In this document: in pieces, positions 20,700-32,465 of the stretch
Position numbering within the stretch: the stretch's first letter is position 1
How the letters are laid out: each line of letters starts with the position of its first letter
From: Taudactylus pleione
Lineage: Eukaryota > Chordata > Amphibia > Anura > Myobatrachidae
Direction: 5' to 3'
Assembly (NCBI GenBank): GCA_031769625.1
Contig: JAUIMM010000088.1
Location: 8,251,501-8,315,500 of the forward strand
DNA length: 64,000 nt
Notes under the pieces: model-generated
What the model saw: only the letters and a program-made list of their open reading frames with translations
Told to the model about the DNA's origin: nothing
Databases searched by the model: none
Position numbers and translations under genes: made by a program

Positions 20700-21600
20700 T
20701 CTTTAACGATAACCCTGTATCCTTCAGTGCAACAATTCAACAATGTAATATGTTAAAAACATCATCTAACATGTTTCAATGAGTCTCTCAGGTTTGCAAA
20801 TTTCTCTTTTGGGTCTTTCATACACAGTCTGTGTTTTATCAATCATGTTGGACCTTTCTTGAATCATGGTTTGTTCATCTTTATCAAGATTATCATACAT
20901 GTCAGAAGAAGGATATTCTTCAGTCATGTCTTCATGTTGGTTAAATTAAGATCTTAAACCCACCCGATGTGTTCTTACTTCTGTTCCACGCTCTGTGCGT
21001 CTAGTATAAGATCTTGGGGCTACTTGTGCTTGCACAGTACCTTTCTGCATCCAAATGCCTTTGTCATGGTCTCTGAGACGGACTTGGTCACCCGATCTAG
21101 GATCAGACAGGCTTTTTGCTCATCTGTCATGGAACAGTTTTTGTATCACCTGTTGTCGTTCCTTACTCAGTCTGACTAATGTTGAATAATGCGTTTTAAT
21201 CTCGTCATCATGTATTGGAAGATGTGCTCTAATCTTCCTTCCATACAGCATTTGTGCTGGAGAAAATCCATTCTGCAGAGGTGTACTGCGGTAGACTAAG
21301 AGACTTTTGTAGAAATCTTCATTAGCTTCCTATGCTTTTTGCATGAGACTCCGCAGCTTTTACTGAACTTTCCACCAATCCATTTGATTGTGGATAGTGG
21401 GGACTTGTATGGTCAAATTCCCAATCATCAGCGAATTGTCTAAATTCAGCACTGGAAAACTGGACCATTGTCAGTGAACACTTCCGTAGGAACACCATGC
21501 CTTGCTAAGATTGACTTCATGTAATTGATTACAGCTTTACTAGTAGTTGTATGTAGTGTCTTCACCTCAGGGTAAGTAACTTGGCTTGCTGCAGCCGTGT
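20700..21600 (-). pseudogene. Gypsy integrase, C-terminal part, frameshifted
   Basis: The minus strand near 21390-21590 encodes the middle of a retroviral-type integrase core: a conserved HGVPTEVFTDNGP motif with the second catalytic aspartate, followed after a one-base frameshift by SPHYPQSNG and an E in the expected place. The remainder toward 20720 encodes the variable C-terminal tail, with several frameshifts and stops. The N-terminal zinc-binding part and the first catalytic residue are absent, replaced by unrelated DNA from 21610. The protein would insert the element's cDNA into the genome; this copy cannot. Family assignment rests on the motif order and on the reverse transcriptase upstream. 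Confidence 0.8.
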
Positions 21601-22735
21601 AGCATCCTTGAGGGCTGATTATTCTTAGCTGGTAGTGACCTGTGGGCTGTAGAATAAGTTGCGGCCTTCGGGCCGTGAAGCAGCCTTGAGGGCTGGTAAC
21701 TCTTGGCTAGAACTGGCCTGTGGGCCGAAGAACAAGATGCGACCTTTGGGCCGTGAAGCAGCCTTGAGGCTGGTAGTCGCTGATATGTGACTTATGCCAC
21801 CAGGTTGATACAAGCGGTGGTACACAAGATTGCGTACTTTGGACGATGGCGTGCAACCTGTGCCGCCAGGTTGACACGAGCGGTGGTACACAGGATTACG
21901 TACCCTGGACGCTGGAGTGCAGCCTATGCCGCCATGTTGACACAAGCAGCTAGACACTAGATAGCGCAGGCTGGACTCAGGAGTACGATCCGTGCCGCCT
22001 GGATGACACAAACGGTAGGAAGTTGGTATGCGTACCATGCCGCCTGGATGACACAAACGGCAGGTAGTATGTTTGCGGACCATGACGCCTGGATGACACA
22101 AACGGCAGGATAATCAAAGCTGATAGGATGACTGGGTACTCGACTGAACAAACAGGAGACTAAGGGCCTGCGCTATGTGCTCGCAAGCTGGTCGATGGTG
22201 GGGCACTGCGCATGCTTAAGTCCCATAGTGAGTGAGAAATTCACTCACTCCGGGGCTCGCTGCAAATGTTGATCGACAGCTCGCCCCGTTTTGTAGGTGG
22301 GGAGGGGGCGGGTGGCTGGACAAACAGAGGCGTTCCTGAAGGAACGAGTGATGTCAGCAGTGAGCTTCCTGCTCTATTAGAGCAGGAAGCTCACTGGGGC
22401 TTGCGGGAACGAGACCTTACCACAAGGGTCTCGTCGCAATCCCAATGATCGCGACTATCACCTGGCCGCCCGCTAAAGCTGTGGGTGGTCACCCACAGCT
22501 TAGCGAGTGGCCTGGAGGCCGGGTAAAAAAAAAAAAGGCCGCCCTAATTCAGAGCGAGCGCTCACAAAGAGTGTCCGGCTCTGAATCAGGGCCTATGTCA
22601 GAACCGGAAACGCAAAACAAGGCTATCACCGGCACGGAGCAGTCTTCGCACCCACAGGAAATAGTCACAGGATTCAATCCAGATCAAACCAGGGATGATT
22701 GACAACTGATGGGGAGGAGTTCAGCTTGTGACAGT
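21600..22735. repeat. Foreign repetitive segment inside the gypsy element
   Basis: It opens with two or three units containing GCAGCCTTGAGGGCTGGTA and GGCCTGTGGGCC (21600-21780). From 21782 to 22110 there are tandem units around GCCGCCAGGTTGACACGAGC, then 48-bp units around CCGCCTGGATGACACAAACG. MITE A4 follows, then about 140 bp of unknown DNA. A related GCAGCCTTGAGGGCTGGTTG block is at 61500-61620, so this is a piece of a dispersed repeat. Confidence 0.6.
22164..22593. mobile_element. Hairpin-chain MITE A4, 430 bp
   Basis: GGGCCTGCGC to CTCTGAATCAGGGCC; flanks TAA and TAT. It is shorter than A1, with some stems deleted, but keeps GTGAGCTTCCTGCTC pairing with GAGCAGGAAGCTCAC, and GCTGTGGGTGGTCACCCACA. 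Confidence 0.85.
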
Positions 22736-23909
22736 ATCTTGCACAGCATAGTTTTTCTTAGTCGTTCAGGTATGACAAAACTATTGTCTTCGTAAAATTA
22801 TCATTGACAACAGTAAGGTCACTGCGATACATCCAATAATCATGAATAGACAGCGGACAAGCATTTTTTCTGCTGGCCATCCTTTCAGAATGATGTCTTC
22901 TAACACTTTCATTGTCTCTGTTTCTTTTCTAATCTGTACTTGTCTTGCAAGAGACACTGGGAAAAAAGCTACAATCAAATCAACATATGCTTCTATCTCT
23001 TTGTATATCAGACTTTCAGAACTTTCACTTTTGTCCACAGCACGAGACAGTGTGTCAGCAATGTACATGTATTTTCCGGGACAGTACAGAAATTGTGCAT
23101 CATATTTCTGTAGTCTTATAAGCATTCGTTGAATTCTCATGGGACAGTCATGTAACGATTTAGTCATGATAGCTACCAATGGCTTGTGGTCAGTTTCTAC
23201 TGTAAACTCTTGACCTTACACAAATTGGTGAAATCTCTCACATGCATATGTGATTGCTAGAAGTTCTTTTTTTTATCTGGCATACCTTGTTTCAGCACTT
23301 GTCAACGCTCTAGAATATGCATAGATTACAGGTTGCCATGTATCCTCATGTTCTTGCAACAATACAGATCCTAGGCCAAATTGCAAAGCATCTGCTGAAA
23401 TCCTTGTTCTTTTTGCATTTTTTGCAGGATTAAAGAATCTTAGTACAGGTTGCTCTGTAATGGTCTGTTTCAGTTTTTCTTCTTGTTCATGTGACCACAT
23501 CCATTCATAATTTTTGTCCAATAACCATCTAAGAGGAGCTGATTATTCTGAGAATTGAAAAATAAACTTCCTTAAGTAACTGATCATTTCTAGGAATCTT
23601 CTGACATCACCTTTGTTGTTAGGATGTTCCAAATTCACTATGGTTGATATTTTCCTTGGGTCAGGCTTCACACTTTGATCTTAGATCACGTCACCCATAA
23701 AGGTAAGTGTTTTCATGCCAAATTCACAATTGTCCTTGTTTAGCTTTAGATTCTCTTTCCTGGTAAGTTCCATCACTTGTCTCAATATAGAATCATGTTC
23801 TTCCTTTTTAGAACCCCAGATAATAATGTCATCCATCATTGTTTCAACACCTGGAATATGTTCAAAAATCATGTGTATTCTTTTGTGGTATACTTCTGGA
23901 GCGGACAGT

Positions 23910-24479
23910 GGACCTGATTCAGACCTGCTCGCAAGATGCGGTCGCTCGCTGGCGAAAAGGGGCTGGATATTCAAAATCCTCAATCGCACTGCATAGCGTA
24001 AGGACGCCCTCTATGTCTTAGCGAGCTACGGCACTGTGCGCTCGCTAGAGTATAAAGAAGCCCCCTTTCCACTCACAACACATGTCATCTCCTGGATTTG
24101 TTTGATTAATCAGTAACATAGAGAGCCATCGGAGCTGCTCGCAGCCCTTGAGGTTGCCTTTCCCCGCCGCAAGCACTGCGATTAGTGCTGGCTGAAATAC
24201 ATGCAGGTGACATGTACAATGACGCTACTTTGCTAATTATGCATGCCCATTAAACAGCATTTTGTCGGCCTGACATGCCTGCGTCTACAACACCACTCCC
24301 CCATTTACAAGCACCTTCCTCTGTTACCACCCACATCTGTCACTTAAACTAGCGGGCAGTCTGTGTGCTACGAGTGCACGATTCATCATCGCTGAGACAT
24401 GCTTGCACACACGCACTGCGAATTATACGCATGCGCACTAAGCAACAATCGCTTTAGCGGCCGGGTCTGAATCAGGTCC
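23910..24479. mobile_element. MITE B4, 570 bp, inside the gypsy reverse transcriptase
   Basis: GGACCTGATTCAGACC to GGGTCTGAATCAGGTCC; the two ends are perfect complements, and AGT flanks it (23907-23909, 24480-24482). The interior is family B in reverse orientation (CCTGATTAATCAGTAAC-like centre, GAGGTTGCC block, TAATTATGCATGCCC block, GTTACCACCCAC). Confidence 0.92.
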
Positions 24480-24788
24480 AGTATCCCATATGGTAGTCGA
24501 AGAAATCTGCATCGACCTTCTGCTGTATTAAATGTACACAGCTTTGAGCTGGCTTCATCCAGATTCATGTGCCAGAATCCTGAAGATGCATCCAATTTAC
24601 TGACCCATTTAGCTCCCGCATGTTGCGACATGATTTCATCCCTTTTTGGTAGCTTGAAATGTTCTCTATTAATAGCTCTAAATCTTTTGAATCTAGACAT
24701 ATTCTGAGTTGTCCATTTTTCTTTTCCACAATTACTGAGGAGCTCACCCATTCAGTATGCCCATCAACTTTCTCTATCACATCCAAGG

Positions 24789-25125
24789 CAGGGGCGTATC
24801 TATAATGGACAGGAGGGCCCTGCACACCGCACACCCTGCACCCATAGCGTACTTACCTCTCCGTAGTCCCACAGCGGAGCAGGGGTCCGGTGCTCTAAAA
24901 ACGATTGGAAAATGGCCACCGCGGCCATTTTCCCGTCATTTGCGCATGCGCAGTACAAGGAAAATGGCCGCCTGTGCATACTCTATAGACTCTGGGAGCA
25001 CTCTAGTGCCCAGAGTCTATAACTCCGGCGCTGGCCGCGCACAGCTCAGTGGGCTGCCGGACAGAGAGGAGGAGGCCCGTGTCAGAGACTGCACATAGGC
25101 CCCCTCCTCTCTAGAAACGCCCCTG
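24789..25125. mobile_element. hAT-type MITE, 337 bp
   Basis: CAGGGGCGTATC to AGAAACGCCCCTG. Flanks ATCCAAGG (24781-24788) and ACCCAAGG (25126-25133) match at seven of eight positions. It is an inverted sister of 321-658 and is inserted in gypsy reverse transcriptase coding sequence. Confidence 0.9.
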
Positions 25126-25270
25126 ACCCAAGGCTTCCATACGGTCTAACTCTTTTTGTAGTTTTTCTCTCAGTGCAAATGGCACTTTTCTACAGGGGTG
25201 TATCAGTGGAGGAACTTGCGTGTTTATATTTATCTTATGCTCACCAGGCAAACAAGCCTTCAAACACTGT

Positions 25271-25808
25271 GGCCCTGATTCAGAGCCGGATGCTCTGACA
25301 GAACGCTCGCTCTGAATCAGAGGCGTTCTTTTTTTTTTTTTAGAACAGCCTCCTGGCCGCTCGCATAGCTGTGGGTGACCACCCACAGCTATAGCGAGCG
25401 GCCAGGAAGATGGTCGCGATGGTCAAGACCATCGCGACCATCGGGCTTGCGACGAGACCCTTGTTGCCGCAAGCCCCAGAGAGATTTCGGCTCTAACAGA
25501 GCCGAAATCTCTCCCACTGACATCACTCGTGATGTCAGTGGGGCTGCCCCCAAATGGAGGTGTTCACATGGGAACGCCTCCATTTGGGCAGCCACTCCCC
25601 CGGCCCGCCCACCAAAGGGGGCTTGCTGTCACTCAACATCGACAGTACGCCTCCTTTGGTTCGAGACCCGGAGCAACGGATTGCCCGTCGCTATCCGGGT
25701 CTCGCGCATGCGCACGACGGAGCCGGCTCCATCGTGTGCATGTGCACTTGCCCACCATCGACCCGGTTGCGAGCGTACAGCGCTTGCGACCGGGTCTGAA
25801 TCAGGCCC
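25271..25808. mobile_element. Hairpin-chain MITE A5, 538 bp, reverse orientation
   Basis: GGCCCTGATTCAGAGCC to GGGTCTGAATCAGGCCC, flanked by TGT (25268-25270, 25809-25811). The stem order is reversed relative to A1. Stem sequences differ but still pair, for example GAGAGATTTCGGCTC with GAGCCGAAATCTCTC, and CCCAAATGGAGG with CCTCCATTTGGG. Confidence 0.92.
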
Positions 25809-26082
25809 TGTATTCTGTAAACACTGATTTGCACTTGTGATGTCCACTGAGCAGAATTAATTACTTATTTTCCCTTTTTTTTTTTAAAGATTATATTTTT
25901 TGCCAATTGCTTATTGGAGCAGCTGTCCTGGATAAGGGGCAATGATAAATATCCTAGAAATTAGTAAAAAAAAATTGATACAAATAGCATCGATAAGGAA
26001 CGTTAGGTTTTGGGGCATTTATCACTTTTTTTTTTAATAAATAGGGCCCTTAGTGTTTTATTTTTATCCTAATCTGACAATG

Positions 26083-26194
26083 GGCCTGATTCAGCGTGCA
26101 CTGCTGATCATAAATTCCCGATTATCAGTACCCATTCCGCGAGTCTGCAAGTGTGCAGAAAGGGTCATGCATAGTCGCACGCAGACTATTATTT
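26083..26194. repeat. Left end of an A/B-type MITE
   Basis: Starts GGGCCTGATTCAGCGTGC and is cut at 26195 by the next element. No right end was found. Confidence 0.5.
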
Positions 26195-26535
26195 CATACT
26201 TGCCGACTATCTGGCTGCTCCTTCCGGGAGGGAGCAGCCAGATCGACAGAACAGGGGGCGTGGCCGGGCTGAAGGCCGTTTCCGGGTGTGACAGGGGGCG
26301 GGGCCACGCGATCGCGTCATTTTGGCCTCGCCCCCGCTACACAATGCCGAAATACAGGCATTGTGAAGCAGGGGGCGGGGCCAAAATAACGCTGAAGGGG
26401 GTTTATCAGGTACTGACGGGGGGGGAGACTGGGGATCGGCGGCATGCGGGAGGCTTGCCTGCCTTTCCGGGGGGGCGGGAGCTGCACCCGTTTATCGGGA
26501 GGCTGCCGCCCGAATCGGGAGGGTAGGCAACCCTG
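26195..26535. mobile_element. hAT-type MITE, 341 bp, perfect 8-bp duplication
   Basis: CATACTTGCCGAC to GTAGGCAACCCTG, flanked by TATTATTT on both sides (26187-26194, 26536-26543). Subterminal CTCCTTCCGGGAGGGAG. Sister copy at 18082-18475. Confidence 0.9.
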
Positions 26536-26543
26536 TATTATTT

Positions 26544-29185
26544 GTTTTTGTTAAGTATTAGTAAATGTGTGATTTAGCCCCAGAAACACAGCATCGATGT
26601 TGACTGATTTTAAATTGATCAGAATCGATTAAAATCAACCTTTAGTTCTATACGTTATGGTGAGGGGGCCTAAAAATTTGTCCTGGTCTCCATCTAGTGG
26701 ATCAATCCTGGTGTTTATAAGACTTTGCTGTTAAGTTACCTTATTAGAGGGAACACTTTATTTTGTTTTCTTATTAATATTTTTTATTATTTTTAATTAT
26801 TAGATTGTTTCTGGTATGAAACCTTATGCAAAAGTTAGAGATTTTTCACATATAGCAACCAATCCCTTTTTTGTGGTTTGACAAACTACTGCTTCATAAA
26901 GATTCCAGCAAGTGCAAATATGGTTTAGGACCTTGTGGTTTGGTTTTAAGCTAGTTAATGTGTGATTTTACCTTTAGTATTTCGTATGGCTAATTGTAAA
27001 TCCATGCATGAAAAACTATGGTCCTAGTTAAACTGTAATTTATTAACTGTACGCTCAATACCCAGCATAGTTGGATTGCTAGAAATAACTGAGGTGGCAG
27101 CTGCAAGGAGGGTCCCCAAATTCCAGCTGTACGTCAACAACCTGTCCATCTTACATGGGTGCCAGGACAGTAGCCATCACTGAATTCTTGTAATCTGCAC
27201 CATTTCCTTAACAAGTTAACATGATGGAATACATATATAATTCCTGTGTAGTGTCGTACTTCTCACAATTGGGACATGGCTGAAAGGGGGCATGTCCGTG
27301 TCACAGTGCCTAGTGATTTCAAAGTGCCAGGTTGCCTCCCTTTGTTCCCCAAAAACACTACTTCAAAGTGGTATTGAAAGTGCCATCCATCAGTGAGGCT
27401 TACCTCCCAGCTGCACCCAAATATGGGCGGGACAGTCCCATCAAATCAAGACAGTGCCATGTAAATCAGGATTTTTGGGGACTACATTAAAAGGTCTTGT
27501 ACCATTTGACTACATCCATTCACATCAATGGATTTAGTGTAAGTGAGCAGGACTTTAGTCAGTGTAAGAAGTGAGTACAATAGTAGATTCTGCTTAAAGC
27601 TGAATTTGTATGTCTGACATGTTTTAACCACTTGCCTGGTGTGGTCTCATCTGATGCAATAATGCCTTACTGGGCTTTCCCTGATATGTCGCATCTGATG
27701 CAACCAGTCAGAAAAGCCCTCTAGGGAGCTGCTGGAAGCTAATATTCCAGCTGCCGCCTATATCAGAGAGACCTGCTGGCCCTCCTGCAAACCTGGCTCC
27801 CCATCTAGTGTGTCCTGGTCACTACTGGCCACAGTGATTGGGCACCTGGTGGCACCCCCCTCCCGGCGCAAGCAGGGCAGCCATAACTTCAATAGAAACA
27901 GCAGCCATGGTCCTGCCCCCCATGCGTCCCGATCACTGCTGGCAACAATGATCGGATAATGTGTACGTGTATAAGACAGGTTTTTTTTAAACTATAAAGT
28001 AATTTTTTACTAAAAAAAAAGTTTTTACTATCACATTATGTAATTAATAGCTATTTAAAAATGTGATTTTACATTTTTTTTTTTTTTAAATATACTAAAT
28101 CATGTTTAAATAGCTCTTATTTATATAATTTGCTAATAAAAAATTGGAGACATTTTTTTTGTTTAAATCCTAGCAAGTTACAGTAACTTATACAATGTAT
28201 GACCATAATATGTACTTGTATAATCAGAGGTCTATGCGCAGATGACTGTTTTGCAAAATTTAAATGGAAATTCCTCAATACTTAGGTCAGTTCCCTTCTT
28301 CTTTTCTTCCCTTCTCGTGCAGATTTATTGCCTTGTCTCACCCTTTGCTGGGGAATGTTGCAGGACTCTGTGTGGTTTCCATGTTTGTCCTAGAGAACAA
28401 GCTGTGAACTTTCAGTAATGTGTGAATAATAATTCATTCGGCAATTATTAAACTCTGCTTGCAGCAGGTTAACACTACAAAGGGAATGCTCACCATCAGC
28501 GGCCACTTGGATAAATAGCAGTAAAATCTGGTGTGCTAACTAAAATGTACAATAGGTGTAAGATGAAAGGGTTTGTTAGATGCATTCCGAAAACAAATAT
28601 TTCGATACATTTTAATCTTGATTAGAAAGTTTCCCTCCCTTAGTACATTATTGTAAGGAGAACAGAAGACATCATATTTTTGTTATGTGGTATGTCAATG
28701 GCTTTGAAAATAACTGTAATTTGATCTTTTGCTGACCCACATATATGTTTTTTTTAATGAGTAATTATGGACCTTTGATGCCCATGCACTATCATAAAGG
28801 TATGTCAACATTTGGTCAACCATTCCTCTAGCAAACTAGTAATTCCCCTCCCCCAGGGATTCCCCTGTTACTTTCTGCCTGGACCTTCACTGCACTCAGG
28901 GTCAGAGATGTACACTAATGTCACCACCACCGTGAATTTGTACGCAGCACCTGTGCAAAAATATGCGAATGTCGCAGCCGCTGTGATTTGTATTGAGATG
29001 CCCACTGGCAGATTTGCAAATTCAACCAACTGCATACAAAGACGCAGCACCGGACACAGATCACTCGATCATCATGGCTACATGGCAAATGGCTGCAGGA
29101 GACACTGGAGTAATTTTTAGCAGTGATGTGTGGTCAGGTGAGGCAGAGCCTTTCCTGTCATGATTAGGTGTACTCCAGAAGGGAT
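26544..29185. other. Mostly unique AT-rich sequence, no gene recognised
   Basis: The longest stretch without a recognisable transposon. Poly(T)/poly(A) tracts lie at 27980-28160. The part 28300-28540 has AATTATT/AATAATAATTCATTC motifs and balanced composition, and could be conserved regulatory DNA, but nothing in the sequence proves it. No frame is convincing; the open frame at 28812-29120 has no recognisable domain. Confidence 0.5.
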
Positions 29186-29515
29186 TGGTATGAAATACCG
29201 GCGGCACAGTAGCCTCCGGTTCAAATCCTGACAGTGGCAGCCCGAACAGTCAGAATCCCGATGGCGGCTTCAAGTATTCTACCTCTACCCCCTCTCCCCC
29301 CCCTAACCCTCCCTTAGTGGTGCTTAACCCTAACCTTCCTGAGGGGTGCCTAACCCAAACCCCCCCGGTGGTGCCTAACCCTAACCCCCCCTTCCCACAC
29401 CCTAAACTTAACCTTACCAGTGGGGTGCCTAACCCTGCCGGTATCCTAATCCCTAAGGGGGTTGCGTCATCAGCATTTCGGTATATCAACAGATGACATC
29501 CCATCTACCGGCAAT
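29186..29515. mobile_element. Element with CCTAACCCTAA-type minisatellite
   Basis: Begins with GGTATGAAATACCGGC and a GGTTCAAATCC motif at 29217-29228, which matches an RNA polymerase III B box. About six units of 25-32 bp around GGTGCCTAACCCTAACC follow (29300-29440), and it ends with GCATTTCGGTATATC. The same plan is at 30755-31335. Confidence 0.65.
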
Positions 29516-30090
29516 ATAACTATATCCCCTCTAGAGTTTTGACTATAAACATTATAAGACACATTTTTAGAAAATATTATAAATATATTTTTTGTATTAT
29601 TGTATTAATTTTTATAGTCAAAACTCTGGAATAAAAAGTGTATGGCAGGTGAGGCACTGCCTCCCCTGTCTACCTTTTCCGCATATCCCTGATCAAAACA
29701 CACCAAAATTATAGCACTATATACTGCTGCTCCTTTGTATAATGCCCACATGACCCCTCAGGTTCATATATGTATGTGTAAATCTGGCTCTGATACCAGT
29801 ACCTCCCCAGCCATTTACCTCACCGCATGTCACTGATTTTTAGTGCATACGGGATCACAGTGGCAGGCAGAGACACACCTGCATTTTAGTCACCACCCCC
29901 TGTTGCTGCCCACAAACAGTCTTTGCCTGTCACTTTCTTAGCAAATAATCCTCACTGCAAGCAACAACAAGGTAAATTATATTAATAATAATGAAAAAAA
30001 AGCAACAAAGACCGTCCCCAATGCCCCCACAAATACAGCCCATAATGAAAATATGAATACCCCTTACTCGCTAGTCGCTTTTAACGCTGC
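29516..30090. other. No gene recognised
   Basis: An inverted repeat lies here: CTAGAGTTTTGACTATAAA (29532-29550) pairs with TTTATAGTCAAAACTCTGGA (29612-29631) around an AT-rich loop. The rest is low-copy sequence. Confidence 0.5.
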
Positions 30091-30720
30091 AAGTCGCATA
30101 AGAAATAATTACTTTCCAGCCCAACTGTGTTTGCAAAGCACAAAAGTCATATTATTCACATAAAGGATAATACACACTTTGATCTAAACAATTAGCGCAA
30201 AGAAGCAAGTAAATAAAACAGGTACAGCTTGATACATACGCATGCGCATCGGTCCCAGTATACAGTCGTCAATCCTGAGGTCTGTGGTCATCCAAGAGAA
30301 TGGCTACTGACTGGGACCGGTGCGCAGGTTATATACCCTACAGATCATGATAACATCAATGTAGACAGACAAACATAATTCCATTGGTTCTTGCTCTTGG
30401 TCTTTGTAGTACGCTGTAGTTCATAGGATAGTTCATATGTTGTCACTAGGGGTATGTCCCAATTCTCCAACAATGTCTAGAGATTACATTGTCTTTCTTT
30501 AACTGGTTTAAGACACTACATACAGAGTATACATTCTAACCAATAATTTCCTATAATCCATAACCATCGAACGCAAGATGCGACTCCCTCGCGTATAGAT
30601 TCGATTATCTGGAAATAAACAGGGTGTCAGTATGGTACAAACATGCCATGTCTACCATGTTGTATACCTTAAATATCATATATGCACACTTTATACCATA
30701 ATGATTGTCTAACAAAACCT
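30090..30720. repeat. LTR-like repeat, related to 40320-40910
   Basis: Shared landmarks in the same order are TTAGCGCAAAGA, TACATACGCA followed by GGTCC, TATATACCC/TTTATACCC, CCATTGGT, and a GATGCGA(C/T)(C/T)TCC block. The TATA-like box in the middle and the lack of coding sequence suggest a retroelement LTR, but TG...CA ends could not be placed. Confidence 0.35.
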
Positions 30721-30754
30721 TTTCTATATGTGCTTGCATAAGTAATAGTGAGGG

Positions 30755-31335
30755 AATCGGTATGTAATACCGCCGTCCGCATTGCCGGCAGTTCGAATCC
30801 CAGCAGCGTCAGTCCGACAGAGGAACAGATCCCGGCAGCAGCAGCCCAACAGCACTGGAAATCCCGACCATCCCCAGATAAGTAATAACTAACCTAACCT
30901 ACCCCCCTAACCCTAACCCTCCCTTAGGGGTGCCTAACCCTAACCTCCCCCCAAGTGCCTAACTCTAGTCCCCCCCTCTAAGTGCCTAAACCTAACCCCC
31001 CCTTCCCCGCTGCCTAAACCTAAGTCCCCCAGGGGGTGCCTAACACTAACCTCCCCTCGGGGGTGCCTAACCCTAACCCTCCCTCCCCCTAGCCTAACCC
31101 TAACCTGCCAGGGGGGTGTCTAACCCTAAGTCCCCCCCGGGAGCCCTAAACCTAACCCTCCCCCCCCGTGGCTGTCCACTCGCGGTGCCTGGCATCTCTT
31201 CTATCAGGATGCCGGGCGCCGGTCTCCCGGCGTCTACATCTAGACGTCGGTCATTTCACCCTCGCCGAGATATAACAGTCGGGAAGTCGGCTGTCGGTAT
31301 AATGTCAGCCATCTTCCCGATTGCATCCCATAGTG
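30755..31335. mobile_element. Second element with CCTAACCCTAA-type minisatellite
   Basis: Opens GGAATCGGTATGTAATACCG with AGTTCGAATCC at 30787 (a B-box-like motif). At least ten units of about 28 bp around GGGTGCCTAACCCTAACC follow (30895-31165). It closes with palindromic GACATCTAGACGTC-like sequence and GATTGCATCCC. It is more complete than 29186-29515. Confidence 0.65.
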
Positions 31336-31627
31336 AGATATTTAAAGAAATACATAAGTATGCATTGTGCGTCTGAGCACAGCACAAATTTTGCGGTGCG
31401 TGTATGTATTGTGCACAACGCAATTATGCCCTGTGTGTTTGTGCATTTTATCTTACATATGCTAATGTGCATTGTGCATCTTCATATTAAAATACTTACA
31501 CGGTATGTTCGTGGGTATGTGCATAAGCATAAGAGCGTCTATGTGTTCGCATTGTGGATACACATGCGATTGTGTATGCATGTGTGTGCAAATGTGCATT
31601 AGTGTTTGTGTCATGGATTAAAATTAT

Positions 31628-31639
31628 ATATATATATTC

Positions 31640-31686
<47 letters not shown>
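31628..31686. repeat. (TA)n microsatellite
   Basis: Alternating TA with a few C interruptions, about 59 bp. Confidence 0.9.
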
Positions 31687-31687
<1 letters not shown>

Positions 31688-32465
31688 CTTTATCCAGGAA
31701 CTAGTATTGTTGATATTATATACGTCTGAATCTAATTACAAAAGGTCATATAAAATTAAGTTTGTCCTCCTCACAGGTGGAGCAAGCCTTGGCCGTAGTC
31801 AGGAAGTCTGGTAACTTTAACAAAGGCTTTCCTATGCTTGTTTAGAATACAATTATCAGTTCTTCTTAACCACATCAGCATTGGACACAAGGCATACAAT
31901 TGCTAATTATAATCAAACTTCTGACAATTGTTTCTAACTCTACATTCAGAACACTTCCTCTGAGCATATCAGTCTCTATGTTACACTTCAATTGCCACAG
32001 ACATATTGTACCTGTATGCGGAGCTTCTCAATATATATGCAAACACTCACAGTATCTATGTATATTTTTAATTACTAGTCACAGACTTGTATACAGAACC
32101 TGTTTCTCATTACTGACTAAACCTTGCATGATATATATATATATATACACATTTGTGCGCATCGGCTTGCTTCCGACGCAGAGTAGCGTCCAATTTTACT
32201 CTTTATCAGCCCATAAATGACTAGATTGTCAGATAATAATTACAGACGATCATAACCAATTATTTGACTTCAACAAAAACAAAAGTGGTTCAAGATAGAA
32301 TTGTCATTGGGACCACCAACCAATACTTGCAGTTTAACTAGCCAAGCACTTCAGCATCAGGGACTGCCACTTTTGTGGCTCAAGTGCTTGGTTTGTTTGG
32401 GCCCCCACAAAACAAGCTACAAATGGGCTTAAGGCAGCTAATAGTGTTGTTAATCCTCTGTACAC

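Larger units (their letters stand above)
22736..25270 (-). pseudogene. Gypsy reverse transcriptase and RNase H, interrupted
   Basis: The frame starts near 25260 with the conserved entry of the gypsy reverse transcriptase (VPPLIHPCRKVPFALREKL). It continues on the far side of a hAT MITE with the WVSSSVIVEKKNGQLRICLD and KLDASSGFWHMNLDEASSKL blocks. On the far side of MITE B4 come the catalytic YMDD-type box, here MMDDIIIW, and the connection domain. RNase H follows (DALQFGLGSVLLQEHEDTW; DTLSRAV near 23050). Frameshifts, stops and substitutions are scattered throughout, and the two MITEs break the domain, so it is an old dead copy. The role would have been to copy the element's RNA into DNA and digest the RNA strand. 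Confidence 0.85.
20690..25850 (-). mobile_element. Ty3/gypsy LTR retrotransposon, dead and multiply interrupted
   Basis: On the minus strand the order is reverse transcriptase, RNase H, then integrase, the Ty3/gypsy order. Four unrelated elements interrupt it: MITE A5 (25271-25808), a hAT MITE (24789-25125), MITE B4 (23910-24479), and between RNase H and integrase a foreign segment (about 21610-22735) that itself holds MITE A4. No LTR pair, primer-binding site or gag region could be delimited. Confidence 0.8.

Noticed and set aside
29217..29228. A tRNA gene, because of GGTTCAAATCC
   Set aside because: No acceptor stem, anticodon arm or A box at the right distance; only a B-box-like motif inside a repeat element.
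29300..31165. True interstitial telomere repeats
   Set aside because: The hexamer is interrupted every 25-35 bp by GTGC-type sequence and occurs inside defined elements.
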